The translations under genes and the position numbers were made by a program. Below are positions 43,640 through 55,799 of a DNA stretch of 64,000 bases, piece after piece. The stretch's first letter is position 1, and each line of letters begins with the position of its first letter. The stretch spans positions 122,001 through 186,000 of the forward strand of contig CAUYUJ010015287.1 of assembly GCA_963575745.1 (NCBI GenBank), in the 5' to 3' direction. Below the pieces are notes generated by a model, which searched no databases, was not told the origin of the DNA, and saw only the letters and a list, made by a program, of their open reading frames with translations. The stretch is from Prorocentrum cordatum (Eukaryota > Sar > Dinophyceae > Prorocentrales > Prorocentraceae).

Positions 43640-44990
43640 ATGACGTATTGAATTTCGACGGGCACAAATCATAGCAAATAGCGAAGGTTTTTTGTTTGAC
43701 CGGTGTACCGAAAATCGAATGACTTGTTGACAAAGGTCATTGACGGTTGATGCAACGAATAACAGAACAGTACATAATAAACGAACACATGTGTTAGATC
43801 CGCGACACAAAGAAACTATTTCAAATCAATAAGCACTGACGGAATACGAGTAATGTGCTACAAACAAACATTCGAGTTCCCGCAACAAGGAAGTGTGGGA
43901 ATACCATGGATGTTTACACCGGTTCACGCCATGTTCCGAAATTCTCGACGTGCCAGACTATGCCATGTATAAGCTCGGTTATGAAAATTGCGCACATGAG
44001 TCCTGTTGTCTGATTCCGCTTGGTAGTTGACATTTTCAAATGCACATTATGAACTTCACATTCGGAATTGTTTGAATTTCCGACGGATATCAACACTCCG
44101 TTTTTGAGTATGTGATTGTTCGCAGAAGAAGTTTCCACACTTCGCACATGAAAGTCAAGTAGCACGAAACATGTCCGGTCGCCATACGCCAACCGTCAAA
44201 CTCCAGTAATATTGGTGACCACTTCCAAGTTCCAAAACACGCATTTCTCATGCGTCAGAAAGTACAAATTCCAACCGTGGCACTCATGTTGCGTGCCAGA
44301 ATGAGGGTGTATTCTCACGACGTGCTCTGGATTACTGCTAAATGATATGCTCCACAACTAGAGTCCTACTGTACGGTTCAAGACGGCTGGTTGTAGTTGG
44401 TAGCAGTTGTTTCTTTGGTCCGGTTCAGAAGTGGCCTCATTGGTTGGGATTCTTTCCAGTCGATTGGGATTGGTCCGACATGCGGACCCCCCCCCATCAA
44501 ACTCGACGTTGGACCCCGCGGAAGAGGGGAACAGTCAAATGCCCTACAAACCCTTCAACCCCGGGCAAACGAGGGTCGGCGGATTCAGGAATCGTGCTCT
44601 CGCCACAATGCCGTCTACATTTTCTTTGGTCCTGGCAGCCACGAACATTGGTGAAAAAACACCGTGGTGCACACGGCGCGTGTTCTCACACCTGCCTTGG
44701 TTGAGTTTATTTTTCTTTCGCGCATTTCTTTAGCGACGTTTCTGCTACTTCTTCGATCCGCCTCATCACGCGTGCTGCTAGCATCGGGGAAGAATCAGTG
44801 ACACAAACATTAACCTGCGGAGGTTCGCGCGGATTTCTCGGACGGGCGCTGGAACCCCGTTGGCGTGTCTCCTGCGCCGACCTTGGCGCGCCTTGTCGTA
44901 CTGGCGGAGCGGTCATACTTGTCGTCGGTCGCCGTGCCCCCCCGGGCCCGCGGGCCGCCGCCTCTCCGGGGGGAGGCAGGTGCCCCGTCT
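43640..44990. other. no recognised gene; lower-GC single-copy DNA
   Basis: About 1.3 kb without tandem repeats and visibly richer in AT than its surroundings up to about 44350. Overlapping frames at 44342-44733 have no recognisable similarity. Confidence 0.45.
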
Positions 44991-44997
44991 GGCCGCG

Positions 44998-45270
44998 GGC
45001 GGAGGAGGAGGAGGAGGAGCAGGAGGAGGAGCAGGAGGAGGAGGAGGTATTGCGCCGATCCAAGAAATCAGCGCGGACGCGCGGACCTCCGAAAGTTTAC
45101 GCCATCTTCACCGACCGTGGCGCGTAGGCTGCCCGCGCAGGCTCGCACGTCAGCGCCGTCGGCTCCAATGCAGCGTGACGCTCCGGCGGCCAGCGTACGC
45201 CACCGCGCGAGGTTGCCCATCCATTCCTCCTCCTCCTCCTCCTCCTCCTCCTCCTCCTCCTCCTCCCTCG
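44998..45270. repeat. (GGA)n (44998-45050) and (CTC)n (45223-45268) in mirrored orientation
   Basis: A purine tract and its complement 170 bp apart on one strand, able to pair as an imperfect hairpin. Confidence 0.85.
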
Positions 45271-45830
45271 CCTCCCGGTACTCTGGCTCCTCCTGCGCCA
45301 GATGGCACCGGCGTGGTTTCATGGGGGCGGTTCCTCCCAGGCGGGCGGCGCGGCTGCCGACGGCGCCGCGGCCGCGCCAGATAGCCCGGAGGAGGTGCCG
45401 CCGCCGGCCTGACGACAGCCGCCGTGGGCGAGCGCCGCGGCGGGGCGGGGCCGGGCCAGTCCCGGCGTCTACAAAGGGTGTGGTTACGCAGCGATGTGGC
45501 TTGCAATTTTTGCGTCGTTGGGGCTGGGGGGACCACGTTGTCCTCGTCGGGCCTCCTCGGGGCGTGACGGAGAGTATGTCGAGGTCCTCGCCTGCCTTCA
45601 GGGTACGGGTTGCAAACCGCACCGTTTGCAAACCACACATTTCGAAATCGTCGACCGACTAGCATAGTTTGACCGGCGCGGCGTTCTAAGTTCTGGACGT
45701 TTCGCGTAACCCCACCAGAGCCCATCCAGAAACATTGCTTAGGCGAGTTGTCCTGATCAGGGATGTGGAGGAGCTTGCACTGGAATCAATGGCTGGGCAA
45801 TCCGTCATTCCCCAAGAGGGGGAGAGTGGA
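45271..45830. other. no recognised gene
   Basis: GC-rich. Plus- and minus-strand frames overlap fully, and none is recognised. Confidence 0.4.
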
Positions 45831-45839
45831 TGAGGAATC

Positions 45840-46330
45840 TGAGGAGCAGGAGGAGGCGGAGGGAGAATCAGTACGAGGGAGGAAGGAGGAACAGGCGGAT
45901 GAGGGAGAGGAGGAGGAGGAGAATGAGAGGAGGAGGAGAAGAGGAGGAAGAGGAAGAGACGAGGACGAGGAGGAGGACGAGGAGGAGGACGGGGAGGAGG
46001 AGGAGGAGGAGAGGAGGAGGAGGAGGAGGAGGAGGAGGAGGAGGAGCGTAGGAGGAGGAGACGTAGGAGGAGGAGAGGATTAGGAGGAGGAGGAGGAGGA
46101 GGAGGAGGAGTAGAAGGGAGGAGGGAGGAGGGGGAGGAGGAGAACGCGGAGGATGAGGAGGAGGAGGAGGAGGAGGAGGAGGAGGAGGGAGGACCGAGGA
46201 CACCGAGGACCGAGGACCGATGAGGGAGGAGGAGGAAGAGCAGAAGGAGGAGGAGGAAGAAGTGGAGAGCAAAGATAAGGAATAGGAGGACGAGGACGAG
46301 GACGAGGAGGAGGAGGAAGAGAAAGGCGAG
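45840..46330. repeat. (GGA)n purine tract, about 490 bp
   Basis: GGA/GAA with occasional GAC and GTA; almost pure purine on the plus strand. Confidence 0.95.
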
Positions 46331-48740
46331 CAATACGGCCATAGGGTTCTTAGGTGCCCCTCGGAGTCGCTTTGGGTGTCTCACCTTGGGGCGTGTTCGA
46401 CACGCTTGCCAGGCGCCCTTGGGGCCCAAACATATCATGCATGCCTGGCGCGTCAGATGTGTCACGTGCGCCAAGTGTGCCGCATGCTCCAGCCACTTCA
46501 CGTGCACCACTTTCGGGGCACGCGTAGAATGTGCCAGGTGCGCCCGAGCACATCGGTAACTTTGAGCTGAGGTCAAAGGCAAGCAAAGCGAGCCATCCGC
46601 CGCCGTTGTGGTTCACAACGGCGTGCAGCACAATATGCTATACGATTCTTCGCATACGATTCGTTTGAGACAAGCGGGATACTATTCCTTCTAGATTGCA
46701 CCCTCTTACATATTCAGTCCCGTGTCCCATCTCTCAGCCACACATTCATATTCCAGCATCGTTGGGCCATGGGAGCGCTTAAGGCGTAGCGTATGATTCG
46801 GCTTACCATATCGTTGTCGAGCTGGTAGTGGAGCTGGCATCACTTCCGCGCGGTTGGCTCCGACTCCAATTCTGGCTTTCCACGACACGGCTCGGTGGAT
46901 TATCATCATGGTGGTCGTTAGTGCGCCCGCGATCCCTCGCGGAACGAAGCCAGGCCACTCGCTTATTTGTAACGATACACCAGTCGACGGCTACGTCGAC
47001 CACCACGTGCCCGCCACGGCGAGACGCCACGACACTCCCAATCACGTCCAGAGGTCAATTGGCGAAACGCTCGACTACAATGTCAACTTACGTGATTCAA
47101 GGCCACCGCCCCTACAAGCGTCGACGCCGATCCGAAAGCCGACGGCCACGCCAGACCCAGAGCAACAAATCCATCACACCCATGAGCTCTATATCACCAC
47201 GCGCGACATCAAGGTCACGATCTTTGATGTCATTGTGGTACTGCTTGCAGCGTCTTAAACCAGGCGCTGGGGCCGAAGGCTCCCCGCGGGCGTTCTCGCG
47301 AAAGCTCCGCGCGACCACTCGAGGATTCGGACTACGAGCCACATCATGCGATGAAAGGGGTCGAGACCAGCCAGATGCATCTGACGGCTAAGCGCGGCGA
47401 TGACAAACATGACCGACATTGAGGACACGAACGACAAGTGCGTTAATTGTGTCGAGAACACGTTCGGTGCACGTGAACTCCATAGTCACACATGCACAAA
47501 TTGCGCCGTGAGGTATGCCAAGCGCGAATATGGCAGCGTCGCCCCATGCAGCATCCAGAAGTTACACGTTCGGAAGCTGAACTCATAAGTCTTCAGGGTG
47601 CTTCGGGACGTGCCGTAATCGCCCAAGAATGGTTGATGGTGCACGTAGTCTCCCTACATCGTGTCCAGGAATTGACCGCACAGGCGCGACGACCCAGTGT
47701 TACCGCGCAAAAAATGCAAGCAACACCGAAGAACCTCATCTGCCGAGACATGGCTCCAGCAGTAGAATTGCACCTGCCTGGCGATTCGGCTACCGACGCC
47801 TCAGCGGCGACGCCGACGACGAGGTGAATTGGCATGGCATCAGAGGTGCTTACCGCCTCAGGGGTGGACGCACGCAAGGTGGACAGTTTGTCGTGCACTT
47901 GGCAGGCGCTCGCTGCAAGTCCCATCCGCAACAAGCGTGTTCTGGTTACTCAGCGGAGGCGCGAGCAGCAGCCCACACTTTAGAAGACTGGTACCCGATT
48001 ACCGTGACACTACACGAACTCCAAGCTGGACCGCTCGCCCCAGCACAATTCAAGCATCGATTGGAAATGAGTGGTCCATGCAACAACGTCACGCTCACCG
48101 ACGATGCTGGGCCCGTCTTCAAATTCCGATGCACCAGGATTTACAAAGCAACATCTACATAATGTACATTGCTAGATCACATAAGCTGGATTAGTGGATG
48201 TATGGACAGGGGTACCGCGCATAGCATGCAATAGTGTGGTGGCACACGTGATATAACAACCGAAGAACATACCACAATTAGTATTGATCGTGGGTTATGC
48301 GTACAGGTGATGTCAGGTATTCGTTATTTCAAGTATGATTTGAAGATATACACGCAGTACCAGGCGAATCAGGTTTCAACTATTGAGCCTGGCTCTACGA
48401 GAGCCAGCGGTGGAGGCACGCTTTAAGATAACATGACCACATGCAGTCCTCGACTTGCTGTTCCTCCTCGGAGTGCTCAAACCAGCGCCTCGCTCGAGAC
48501 ATCCTCACAATCTGTTCTGAAAACGCCGACGTCCAAGCCACCAAACATGCACACCGCTGGAGACTTCCCCACACTTTGGGGTATTCAAATGCCGCGCCTG
48601 CTTCATCGCGATGAACACGGGCTGAGTCTGAACGCGAGTGCATACGAGTGTTACCCAGTCTGAGTATGAGGGACATGACTATGTTGATATTGATTGGGAG
48701 CGCACCCGGGTCTGAGCGAATTGTCGTCGTATGAGTGATA
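46331..48740. other. single-copy DNA, no recognised gene
   Basis: The longest stretch in the right half without obvious tandem repeats. Plus frames at 46828-47391, 47629-48162 and 47829-48194 reach 121-187 codons but overlap in different registers and match nothing I know. If this window contains an exon of a host gene, this is one of the better places to look. Confidence 0.4.
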
Positions 48741-48744
48741 TGAG

Positions 48745-48975
48745 TGTGATGAGAAAGAGAGAGAGAGAGAGAGAGAGAATCAACAGAGAGAGAGAGAGAG
48801 AAACCCACACACACACGCACAACATACATGGACAAAGACAGAGAAAGAGCGAGAGAGAGAGAGAGAGAGATCCGAGTGCGAGTCAGTCTGAGCCTGAGTG
48901 AGTCCAAGAGTGAGTGAGTCTGAATATGTGTGATTTGAGTGTGAGTGAGTCTGAGCATTAGTGATCTGAGTGCGC
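48745..48975. repeat. (GA)n and GAGTCTGAGTGTGAGTG repeats
   Basis: GA runs followed by degenerate GTGAGTCTGAG steps. Confidence 0.85.
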
Positions 48976-49547
48976 TGAGAGTGAGGTGGAGGTGGGACTG
49001 AGTGAGGAGTCGGAGGAGCCCCAGCAATCACAAGAACCCCATGCCTTGAATGCTTTGGGGAACCGAACAGCTGCATCAGCGCCAGCTTCCGGAGCTCCGC
49101 GCGGGTTTCCTGGGTCGGCGCACGGGCCCCCCTTGGGGACGCCTCTGGCGACGCCCCTGGCGTGCTCCGCGCGTCACGGGGGGGTCCACAGCAGGTGCAA
49201 GGGATCCGCGCGGAGTTCCGAAAGGGTAGGTTCATGCTGTGCGTTCTTCCTCTGGTCGCATGGCCGGCGTTTCGAGCAGCGGCTACAAGATGCTAGACGA
49301 GAGTTTTAAGATTCGGTGGCAGGGTTCCACCGCACGATCAGGCGCGGGAGGCTCGCGGGAGTCGCTTGTTGCGCTTGTGGGTGAGGCAGCTCATCTGGTA
49401 GCTCGCCCTCCCCTGCAGTGTTTGTGTCGCTCCTGTGCTGCGTTCCGCTTCAGGCGGCGCTCGAAGTGTTTAGCGGGACCCCCTTTTGGGATGCAACTCC
49501 TGGGAGGTCAAATTCTGATTTTGCGCTGGTCCGAAGTCCAGCGTAAT
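48976..49547. other. no recognised gene
   Basis: Single-copy. GGATGCAACTCCTGGGAGGT (about 49490) recurs near 17150. Confidence 0.4.
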
Positions 49548-49622
49548 CCGGCTTAATCCCGCTTTATCCGGCTTAATCCGGCTTAATCCCGCTTAATCCC
49601 GCTTAATTCCGCTTAATCCGAG
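49548..49622. repeat. CCGCTTAATC decamer tandem repeat
   Basis: Seven or so 10-bp units, CCGGCTTAAT/CCCGCTTAAT. Confidence 0.9.
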
Positions 49623-49987
49623 GCCCACTCCAGCGTAATAGCTCCCAAATGGGGCTCAATCCTCATTAATTCTTCCGACGAAAACCTCCCAGTAGTTGCC
49701 TCCTAACCCCTTTCGGGAAGTTCAGCTCCATGCGGCACCATGCGCGCCAGATGCGACGGCGTGCAGGCGTTGGACCACATTCCCGCCGGCATGCTGCGCC
49801 CTAGCTCCCAGTTTCGCACCGGGCACGAGTTGCCCTGGTGTGTTTTTTCGCACCCCGCCATCGTGATCCCAGGGCTTGGCGAGCCCAAGCATCTTCGCAT
49901 GTGCTTCAGCGATGTCTCCATGTGACGGGCGGCGCAGCTTCTGCCCATACCCGGCGAGACGAAATGATTGAGGCAGGCCCCTCCTCA
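49623..49987. other. no recognised gene
   Basis: Single-copy sequence; nothing assignable. Confidence 0.4.
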
Positions 49988-49997
49988 AGAGTAGACT

Positions 49998-50531
49998 TCA
50001 GTCGGGCATGTCCTTCACTCAAGAGTAGACTTCAGGAGGAATATTCAACAATAGTCAAAAAGTAGTCTGGGGACGACTTGTTGATTATTTAATCGCTTCG
50101 CTCATGCCGCCGGCCCTGGAGCCCTCTTTAGGGCCTCTTGGGGGCCTCTTGGGGACCTCTTGGGAGTCTCTTGGGGCTCCTTGGCGGCGTTTTGGAGGCC
50201 CCCAGGGCCTCTTGGGGGGCTCTTGGGGGTAGTCGATTGCGGCTCCCCCCTCGGAGGCCACGATCCTCGTGAGGGGTGTCGAAAAATACCCTCCCCTGGA
50301 GTGGTCTGGTGGCTTCTCCCGGGCTTCTCTCGGGACCTTGCCGGGGTACTTTTCGTCTGGGGGGGCCCCCAGGGGCCGCTCCGCGCGCGCGAACTAGAAA
50401 TATTGTTAACAAGTTACCGGAGATCTTAGCACGCCTCTGGCCCGTTGGGCCGGCGAATTGTTGCGTATTTGTGGTGCATTGTTTGGTGATGTTCGTTCAA
50501 CATCCGCCTGTAGTTGGACACGCCCGACCTA
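49998..50531. mobile_element. TAAGTCGGGC MITE, copy D, split by a nested insertion
   Basis: The 5' end TCAGTCGGGCATGTCC and 3' end ATCCGCCTGTAGTTGGACAC...GCCCGACCTA are 534 bp apart, against about 160 bp in other copies. Flanks AGAGTAGACT (49988-49997) and AGAGCAGCCT (50532-50541) agree at 8 of 10, showing both halves belong to one insertion. About 370 bp (roughly 50090-50460), including a CTTGGG array, was inserted later. CTCAAGAGTAGACTTCAG, which spans the left boundary, is repeated inside at about 50018-50035. Confidence 0.85.
50108..50250 (+). repeat. CTTGGG/GGCC array, copy 5, inside MITE copy D
   Basis: GGGCCTCTTGGGGGCC steps without a core, part of the nested insertion. Confidence 0.75.
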
Positions 50532-50564
50532 AGAGCAGCCTTCGAAGGCATGTGCGGCGGCCGG

Positions 50565-51275
50565 GCGCATGGGGGCAGGTGTGGGGAGGGAGCAAGGCAG
50601 GGTGGGTTCGGGGGTGAGGGAGAGTGGGGGGACGGATGGGCAGCAGGAGGAGGGGGAGCAGCGGCAGCAGGAGGGGGAGCGGGGAGGACATGAAGAGGAA
50701 ATGAGGAGGAGAGGAGGAGGGAGGAGGAGGAGGAGAGGAGGGGAGGAGGAGGAGGAGGAGGAGGAGGAGGGGAGGAGGAGAGCGGGAAATGAGGAGGGGG
50801 ATGCAGGGGGGAGGAAAAGGAGGAGAAGGAGGGGGGGGGAAGGGAGGAGAGGAGGAGGAGGAGGAGGAGGAGGAGGAGGCGGAGGAGGAGGGGAGGAGGA
50901 GGAGGAGAAGTTGGAGAGGAGGGGGGGAGGGGGGGGAAAGGAGGAGAAGGAGGAGGAGTGGGGGGGAAGGAAAGGAGGAGAAGGAGGGGGGACGGGGAAG
51001 AGAAGAAGGAATGGGGGGGAAGGGGAGGAAGAAGGGGCGTTGAAGAGGAGGAGGGGGGGATGGCGAGAAGAAATAGAGGAGGAGGAGGAGGAGGGAGGAG
51101 GAGGAGGAGGAGGAGGACACGGAGGGAGAGGTTGAGGAGGTTGAGGAGGAGGAGACGGAGAGGAGGGAAGGGAAGGATGAGGAGGAGGAGGAGGAGGAGG
51201 AGGAGGAGGAGAGGAGACGGAGGAGGAGAGGAGGAGGAGGAGGAGGAGGAGGAGGAGGAGGAGGAGCACCCCCGA
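50565..51275. repeat. (GAG)n/(GGGA)n purine tract, about 700 bp
   Basis: Near-homopurine plus strand with GGAGGA, GGGGGG and GAAGGA steps. Long Pro/Ser/Leu-rich minus-strand frames (310-433 codons) are artefacts. Confidence 0.95.
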
Positions 51276-51479
51276 GGCGCGCCACGGCAGCTGCCGCGAC
51301 GGGGCGACACTCGAGATCGTCGGGAAGAGGAGCGCGGACGACGGCAGGACGTCGCGGGCGCGGGGCCGAGGGGGGGGGGGGCGGACGAGCAGGGGGGCCC
51401 AGAACCTCGAGGAGGACCGCGCCGCCCACCCCCGCACCTCATGGCCAGGGACCCCCCGCTCCCGACCTGGTGATGCAGG

Positions 51480-51605
51480 GTGTCGTGGCCGAGGGGGGCG
51501 GGGTCCTGGCACGGGGTGTCCTGGCTGGGCTGGGGGTCCTGGCTGGGGGTCCTGGCTGGGGGTGGGGGTCCTGGCAGGGGGTCCAAGGCTGGGGGTGGAG
51601 GGTGG
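51480..51605. repeat. GGGGGTCCTGGCTG minisatellite
   Basis: About seven 14-18-bp units. Confidence 0.85.
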
Positions 51606-51765
51606 TCTTGTGTGGCCCCCAAGAGCCCCAGAGATCCATCCCCCATCCCAGCCAGGGCCCCCTGGATGGCCAGGTCGGCAGTGGGGGGTCCCTGGCTGGG
51701 AGTGGGGGTGGGCTCTGCGGCCCTCACTCAATCAATTTGAGGGATTGCAGGCATGGGTTTAGGGT

Positions 51766-51925
51766 TCAGTCGGGCGTGTCCTAATACAGGAGGAATACCC
51801 AAAAATAGCTTAAACATAGTATGGGAACGATGTTTTGACTGTTGCTGCGCATGTTTAAAATATTGTTTTGTTAGTTTTCATTTGTCATCAAAAATCCACC
51901 TGCAGGGGGGGGCATGCCCGACGTG
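51766..51925. mobile_element. TAAGTCGGGC MITE, copy C (160 bp)
   Basis: Ends TCAGTCGGGCGTGTCC and the complement of GGCATGCCCGACGTG. Flanks GGTTTAGGGT (51756-51765) and CGTTTAGGGC (51926-51935) share eight central bases. Confidence 0.9.
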
Positions 51926-51935
51926 CGTTTAGGGC

Positions 51936-53640
51936 GCGTGGATGAGTGGCGGGTCCGCGAAGTCTGCGCGATCCGTCGCCGAACGAGGCGGCATTGGCCC
52001 CCACGTTTCTGGAGTGCCTTCCCCTACCCATGGATCTGGCGCCCGCGCACAGTCAATCCGCATAGTAAGGATTGCACTTTCCAAGGGTACCTTCGCATTT
52101 TTGCCCCTTCGGCCCATCATTGGCCGCTTCCGCTGGCCGCGCCCCGTTCGCAAAGTGTCGACAGCCTTCCCAAGGCCCTTGCATCCTTCTCTTGCGTCCT
52201 TCTCATACGGGTTGACTGTAGCGTGCGCCTGATTAACGCACTCCGAGAGTGACCAACATCGCTTGGGGCTTTCGGACGCCTCCATATCCGACCGTTGAGG
52301 TATTCCCAGCCTGGGGCTATGATGTTCCAACTTACTTCAGCCTGGATCTCCAGGGCGAGTTTCGAGTACCGAGAACGCACCGAAACTTCAGTGTTTTCAC
52401 GTGTCGGGCCCTGGGAGGCGATCATCGTTCGACATTTCGCCAGCGTGTCGGGCAGACGCAGTTTTGGTATTTGTGCTGTGCGATCGGACTTATGTTTGTG
52501 CTGTGGCCCTGAAGTACGATTGGAGCAACATAACAGGGCTGGACATGTTCGCTGTTTTGCTGGACTTCGGCTGTGTTTTGTTTTTCGTTTTGGCAGGGGG
52601 GTACATGAAAACGGGTAGAGCAAAACGACAAACAAAACGAATAACAGCGTTTAGGTCCAGTTCTGCGACATACGCCTCTGGGTGTTCTCTGGCAGCTGCG
52701 CCTGCTGGACGCGATCTGGGGGTGCCCGAGCCGCCCCCCAACGTCTGCCGGTACACGCCAGTTGAAAGTAAGTATGTTTGAAGTTTAGGATCTTAGTCTA
52801 TTTCAAATGTCTTCCTACTTCAATGATCGAGTGCTTTTCCCTTTTTTTTCATCTTAAGGGGGCGGGCGGAAGCCCAATCTACTTCCAGCGCCTTCTACGA
52901 AATGGTTCTACCCACTTCTTTCGACCGACGGGTAGGCTTCCAACGGATTGAAGAGACAAGACGGACGTTTGTGAAGCTCTCGGCCTTTTCTGGGCCCTGG
53001 GGCCGTCAAACAAATCACGACGAACCGTTGGCCCCAGCGAGTGGGTCGGGATTTCTCGTGGCCCTGAGCGAACAGACGATGCATCGGATCGCTGGGGCAG
53101 CAACATGGACTATTCAGGTTCGACGTTGCAGCTAGCAAGAGAAGAGGATCAGAGGAGAAAAAGATTTTGATGTCAGCCCCAGAATAATACAGGGAGAACC
53201 CTCCCGTCCTCTCTTCGGGGGGGGGAGCTCTCCCAGCGGCGAGAGATTTATGACTTTCCGCGCGGCTGTGGCGGCTACGGAGTTGCGGCGTTTTGCAGCT
53301 TCTGGTGCCTGCTATGACTCGCGTGCGCCCCACTTTTTGCTGGCGCTTTAAAGTTGTCGGGCTTGCATTCCCCGCTGCCGATCCCGATCCCTTCTCCCGC
53401 CGATTTTGCCCTTGATGCCTTCGCGGAGGTGCCCTCGTTGCCACGGCTGGATCCGCCTCGGGGTCCGCACCCCAGGAAAGGTCCGTTGAGTAGCGGTGGT
53501 TGCGCATGTACATCGAAGGCGCCTACGGCGAATCACCGCCGCCCCTTGTCTTTTTGGGAACGCCTATGTGGCCGAAAGTAGGGTTAGAAATTTCTAGGCC
53601 TCCTAAATGAGATCGGAGTAGGTGGGATCAGAGGATCGTG
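51936..53640. other. single-copy DNA, no recognised gene
   Basis: Overlapping frames of 60-200 codons on both strands without recognisable domains. A short piece (GCTGGACTTCGGCTGTGT, about 52559) recurs near 59467 with small changes. AGGCGCCTACGGCGAATCAC (about 53518-53537) recurs near 54790. Confidence 0.4.
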
Positions 53641-53654
53641 CCACATCGCCGATC

Positions 53655-53795
53655 CATTGCCGATGCGGCTTGATGTGGAGCCCGATTTGCTTCACGTCGA
53701 CAACGCCGATGCATCGCCGACGTCGACGATGCATCGCCGGTGCATCGCCTATACATCGCCGATGCATCGCCGATGTATTGGCGATGCGGCGCGAT
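53655..53795. repeat. GATGCATCGCC tandem repeat
   Basis: Imperfect units of GCCGATGCATC and GACGATGCATC. The unit is self-complementary across its junctions, so alternate pairings are possible. Confidence 0.85.
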
Positions 53796-53809
53796 CCTCC
53801 GACCCCCTC

Positions 53810-54790
53810 TACTCAGACCCCATCCAGGAGGTCTCTAAGTTTGGCCAAGCTATCGGACAATGTGTTTCCCGAGTCGGTTTGGCAAGCCTTCGGGGAACAC
53901 GTGAAGGAGGACGAGGAGGATGAGGAGGGGGAGGAAAAAGAAAGGGGAGGAGGAGGGTGCGAAATAGAGGAGGAGGAGGAGGAATATACCTTTGGGGAGC
54001 TTCTTGGGTCATTCTTGGGGCGTCTTGGGAGCTTCCTGGGGGTCTTTTGGAATCATCTCTGGCGCCCCCCCTGGGGGCTCTTAGGGGGCCTTTGGGGGCT
54101 TCGGGAGGGCCACTTTGGCCGTCTTGGGGCGTTTCTGGCCCGCCTCACGCCGTCGGAGGGCACTTGGGGGCCTCTCTGCAGTTTCTTGGGGCTTTCATCT
54201 TGGACCCTCTCGGGCCTTCTTAGAGACCATCTGGGATCATCTTGGGCGAACTTGGAGGCCTCCTGGGGCCGTCTCGGCGGCTTCTTGGGCCGTCGTGAGA
54301 TCATCTTGGAGGCCTTTGGGGCCATCTTGTGGCGATCTCGGGGGCCTCTTGGGCCGTCTTGGGCTGCCGAAGCAAATGCCATCATATTTCAAAGACCCAA
54401 GGAAAACCAATGATTTCGGCCTCTTCGGGCTCTCCTGGAGGACGTGGCCTTCTGGAAGCCTCTTGGGCCGTCTTGGGCCATCTTGGAGGCTTCTTGGGCG
54501 GACTCGGAGCACCTTGGAGCCATCTTGGGCTGTCTTGGTGGCTTCTTCGGCGGACTTGGAGGCAACTTGGGCCATCCTGCTATCTTGGGCCAACGTGGTC
54601 ATTATAGAAGCCGTCTTGAGCCGACTTGGAGATTTGTTTGTGGACATTGCGCTCATTCGGGTGTTTTCCGCGTGGCCTGCGCACTGGGCCGGAGCTCCAG
54701 TGGAGAGTTGTTTAGGAAAAGAACCAAACCAAACCAGTAGGATCTAGCACGCCAGGCACCCTTGTGGTAAGACCACAGGCGGCGGCGGAT
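53810..54790 (+). repeat. composite CTTGGG element, tandem unit 1 (array copy 6)
   Basis: Order: leader ending CTTCGGGGAACACGTGAAGG, a GAG purine tract (53905-53985), the array (53990-54640) with core about 54358-54420, then a trailer with GGGCCGGAGCTCCAG, AACCAAACCAG and CAGGCACCCTTGTGG. The following unit repeats this order. Confidence 0.8.
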
Positions 54791-54839
54791 CGAAGACGCC
54801 TACGGCGAATCACTGCCGCCCCCTGCCTTCTAGAATCGC

Positions 54840-55770
54840 CCATGTGGCCGAGCGTTGTGGCAAGAGCTCTGCCAAGCTGTCTGGCCTTGTGTTCCCCCAG
54901 CCGTTGTGGAAACCCTTCGGGGAACATTTGGAGGAGGATGGCGGGGAATATCAGGAGGAGGCGGAGAAGGAGGTGGAGGAGGAGGTGGAGGAGGAGGAGG
55001 AGGAGGAGAAGGAGGAGGAGGGGGCATCTTGGGAGCCTCTGGGGACACTCTTGGAGCCTCCTGGGAGCTAACTTCTTGGGAGCCTCTTGGAGGCATCCTG
55101 CGGGCCCTCTTGGAGGCCTCTTGGGGGCCTTCGGGAGCTTCTCGGGATTCTTGAAGGCCATCTTTGGTGGGGCCCTGTTGGGGCCGTCTTGGGGGCCTCT
55201 TGGGCAGTCCTGAGGCCATTTTGGAGGCCTCTTGGTCGATCTTGGGGCGATCTTTGGGGGTTCTTGGGCTGTCTCGGGCCGTCGGGAGGTCGAAAAGGAT
55301 TCCAAAATCCTTCTAAGGAAAATCAATGATTTTGCCCTCTTCGGGCCCTCCTGGAGGACCTCTCGGAGGCCTCCTGGGCCGTCTAGGAGGCGTCTTTTGG
55401 CACCTCTTGGGCAGTCTTGGGCCGTCCTGGTGGCTTCTTGGTTGGACTTGGAGGCATCTTGGACCCTCTTGGGCCGTCTTGGAGGTCACCTTGGACCATC
55501 TCAGGCGGACTTGTAGGCCATCTCGGACCATCTTGGCCGTCTTTTGGGCATCTTGCAGCCCATGTGGATGCCATCTTCTGCCGGTGGGCCGGCGCGCTGG
55601 GCCGAAGCCCCAGGGGGAGTTCGAGGAGGAGGAGGAGGAGGAGGAGGAGGAGGAGGAGGAGGAGGAGGAGGAGGTAACCAAAACCGAAAGGGTCCAGCAC
55701 GCTGGGCACCCTTGTGGCAAGCCAACAGGGGGCGGCGGAACTGGGGGCCTTCGGCCCATCCCGCCACAGT
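54840..55770 (+). repeat. composite CTTGGG element, tandem unit 2 (array copy 7)
   Basis: Same order: CTTCGGGGAACATTTGGAGG, purine tract (54945-55022), array with core about 55270-55340, trailer GGGCCGAAGCCCCAG, AACCAAAACCG and GGGCACCCTTGTGG. A (GGA)n run (55622-55672) has grown inside the trailer, at a point where unit 1 has only TTTAGGAAAAG. Confidence 0.8.
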
Positions 55771-55799
55771 GCCTGGGTGGGGGGTTAAGAGGCCCATTG

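Noticed and set aside
51455-51470. CTCCCGACCTGGTG as another MITE end
   Set aside because: Only a short match, lacking the GGACA step and any partner end.
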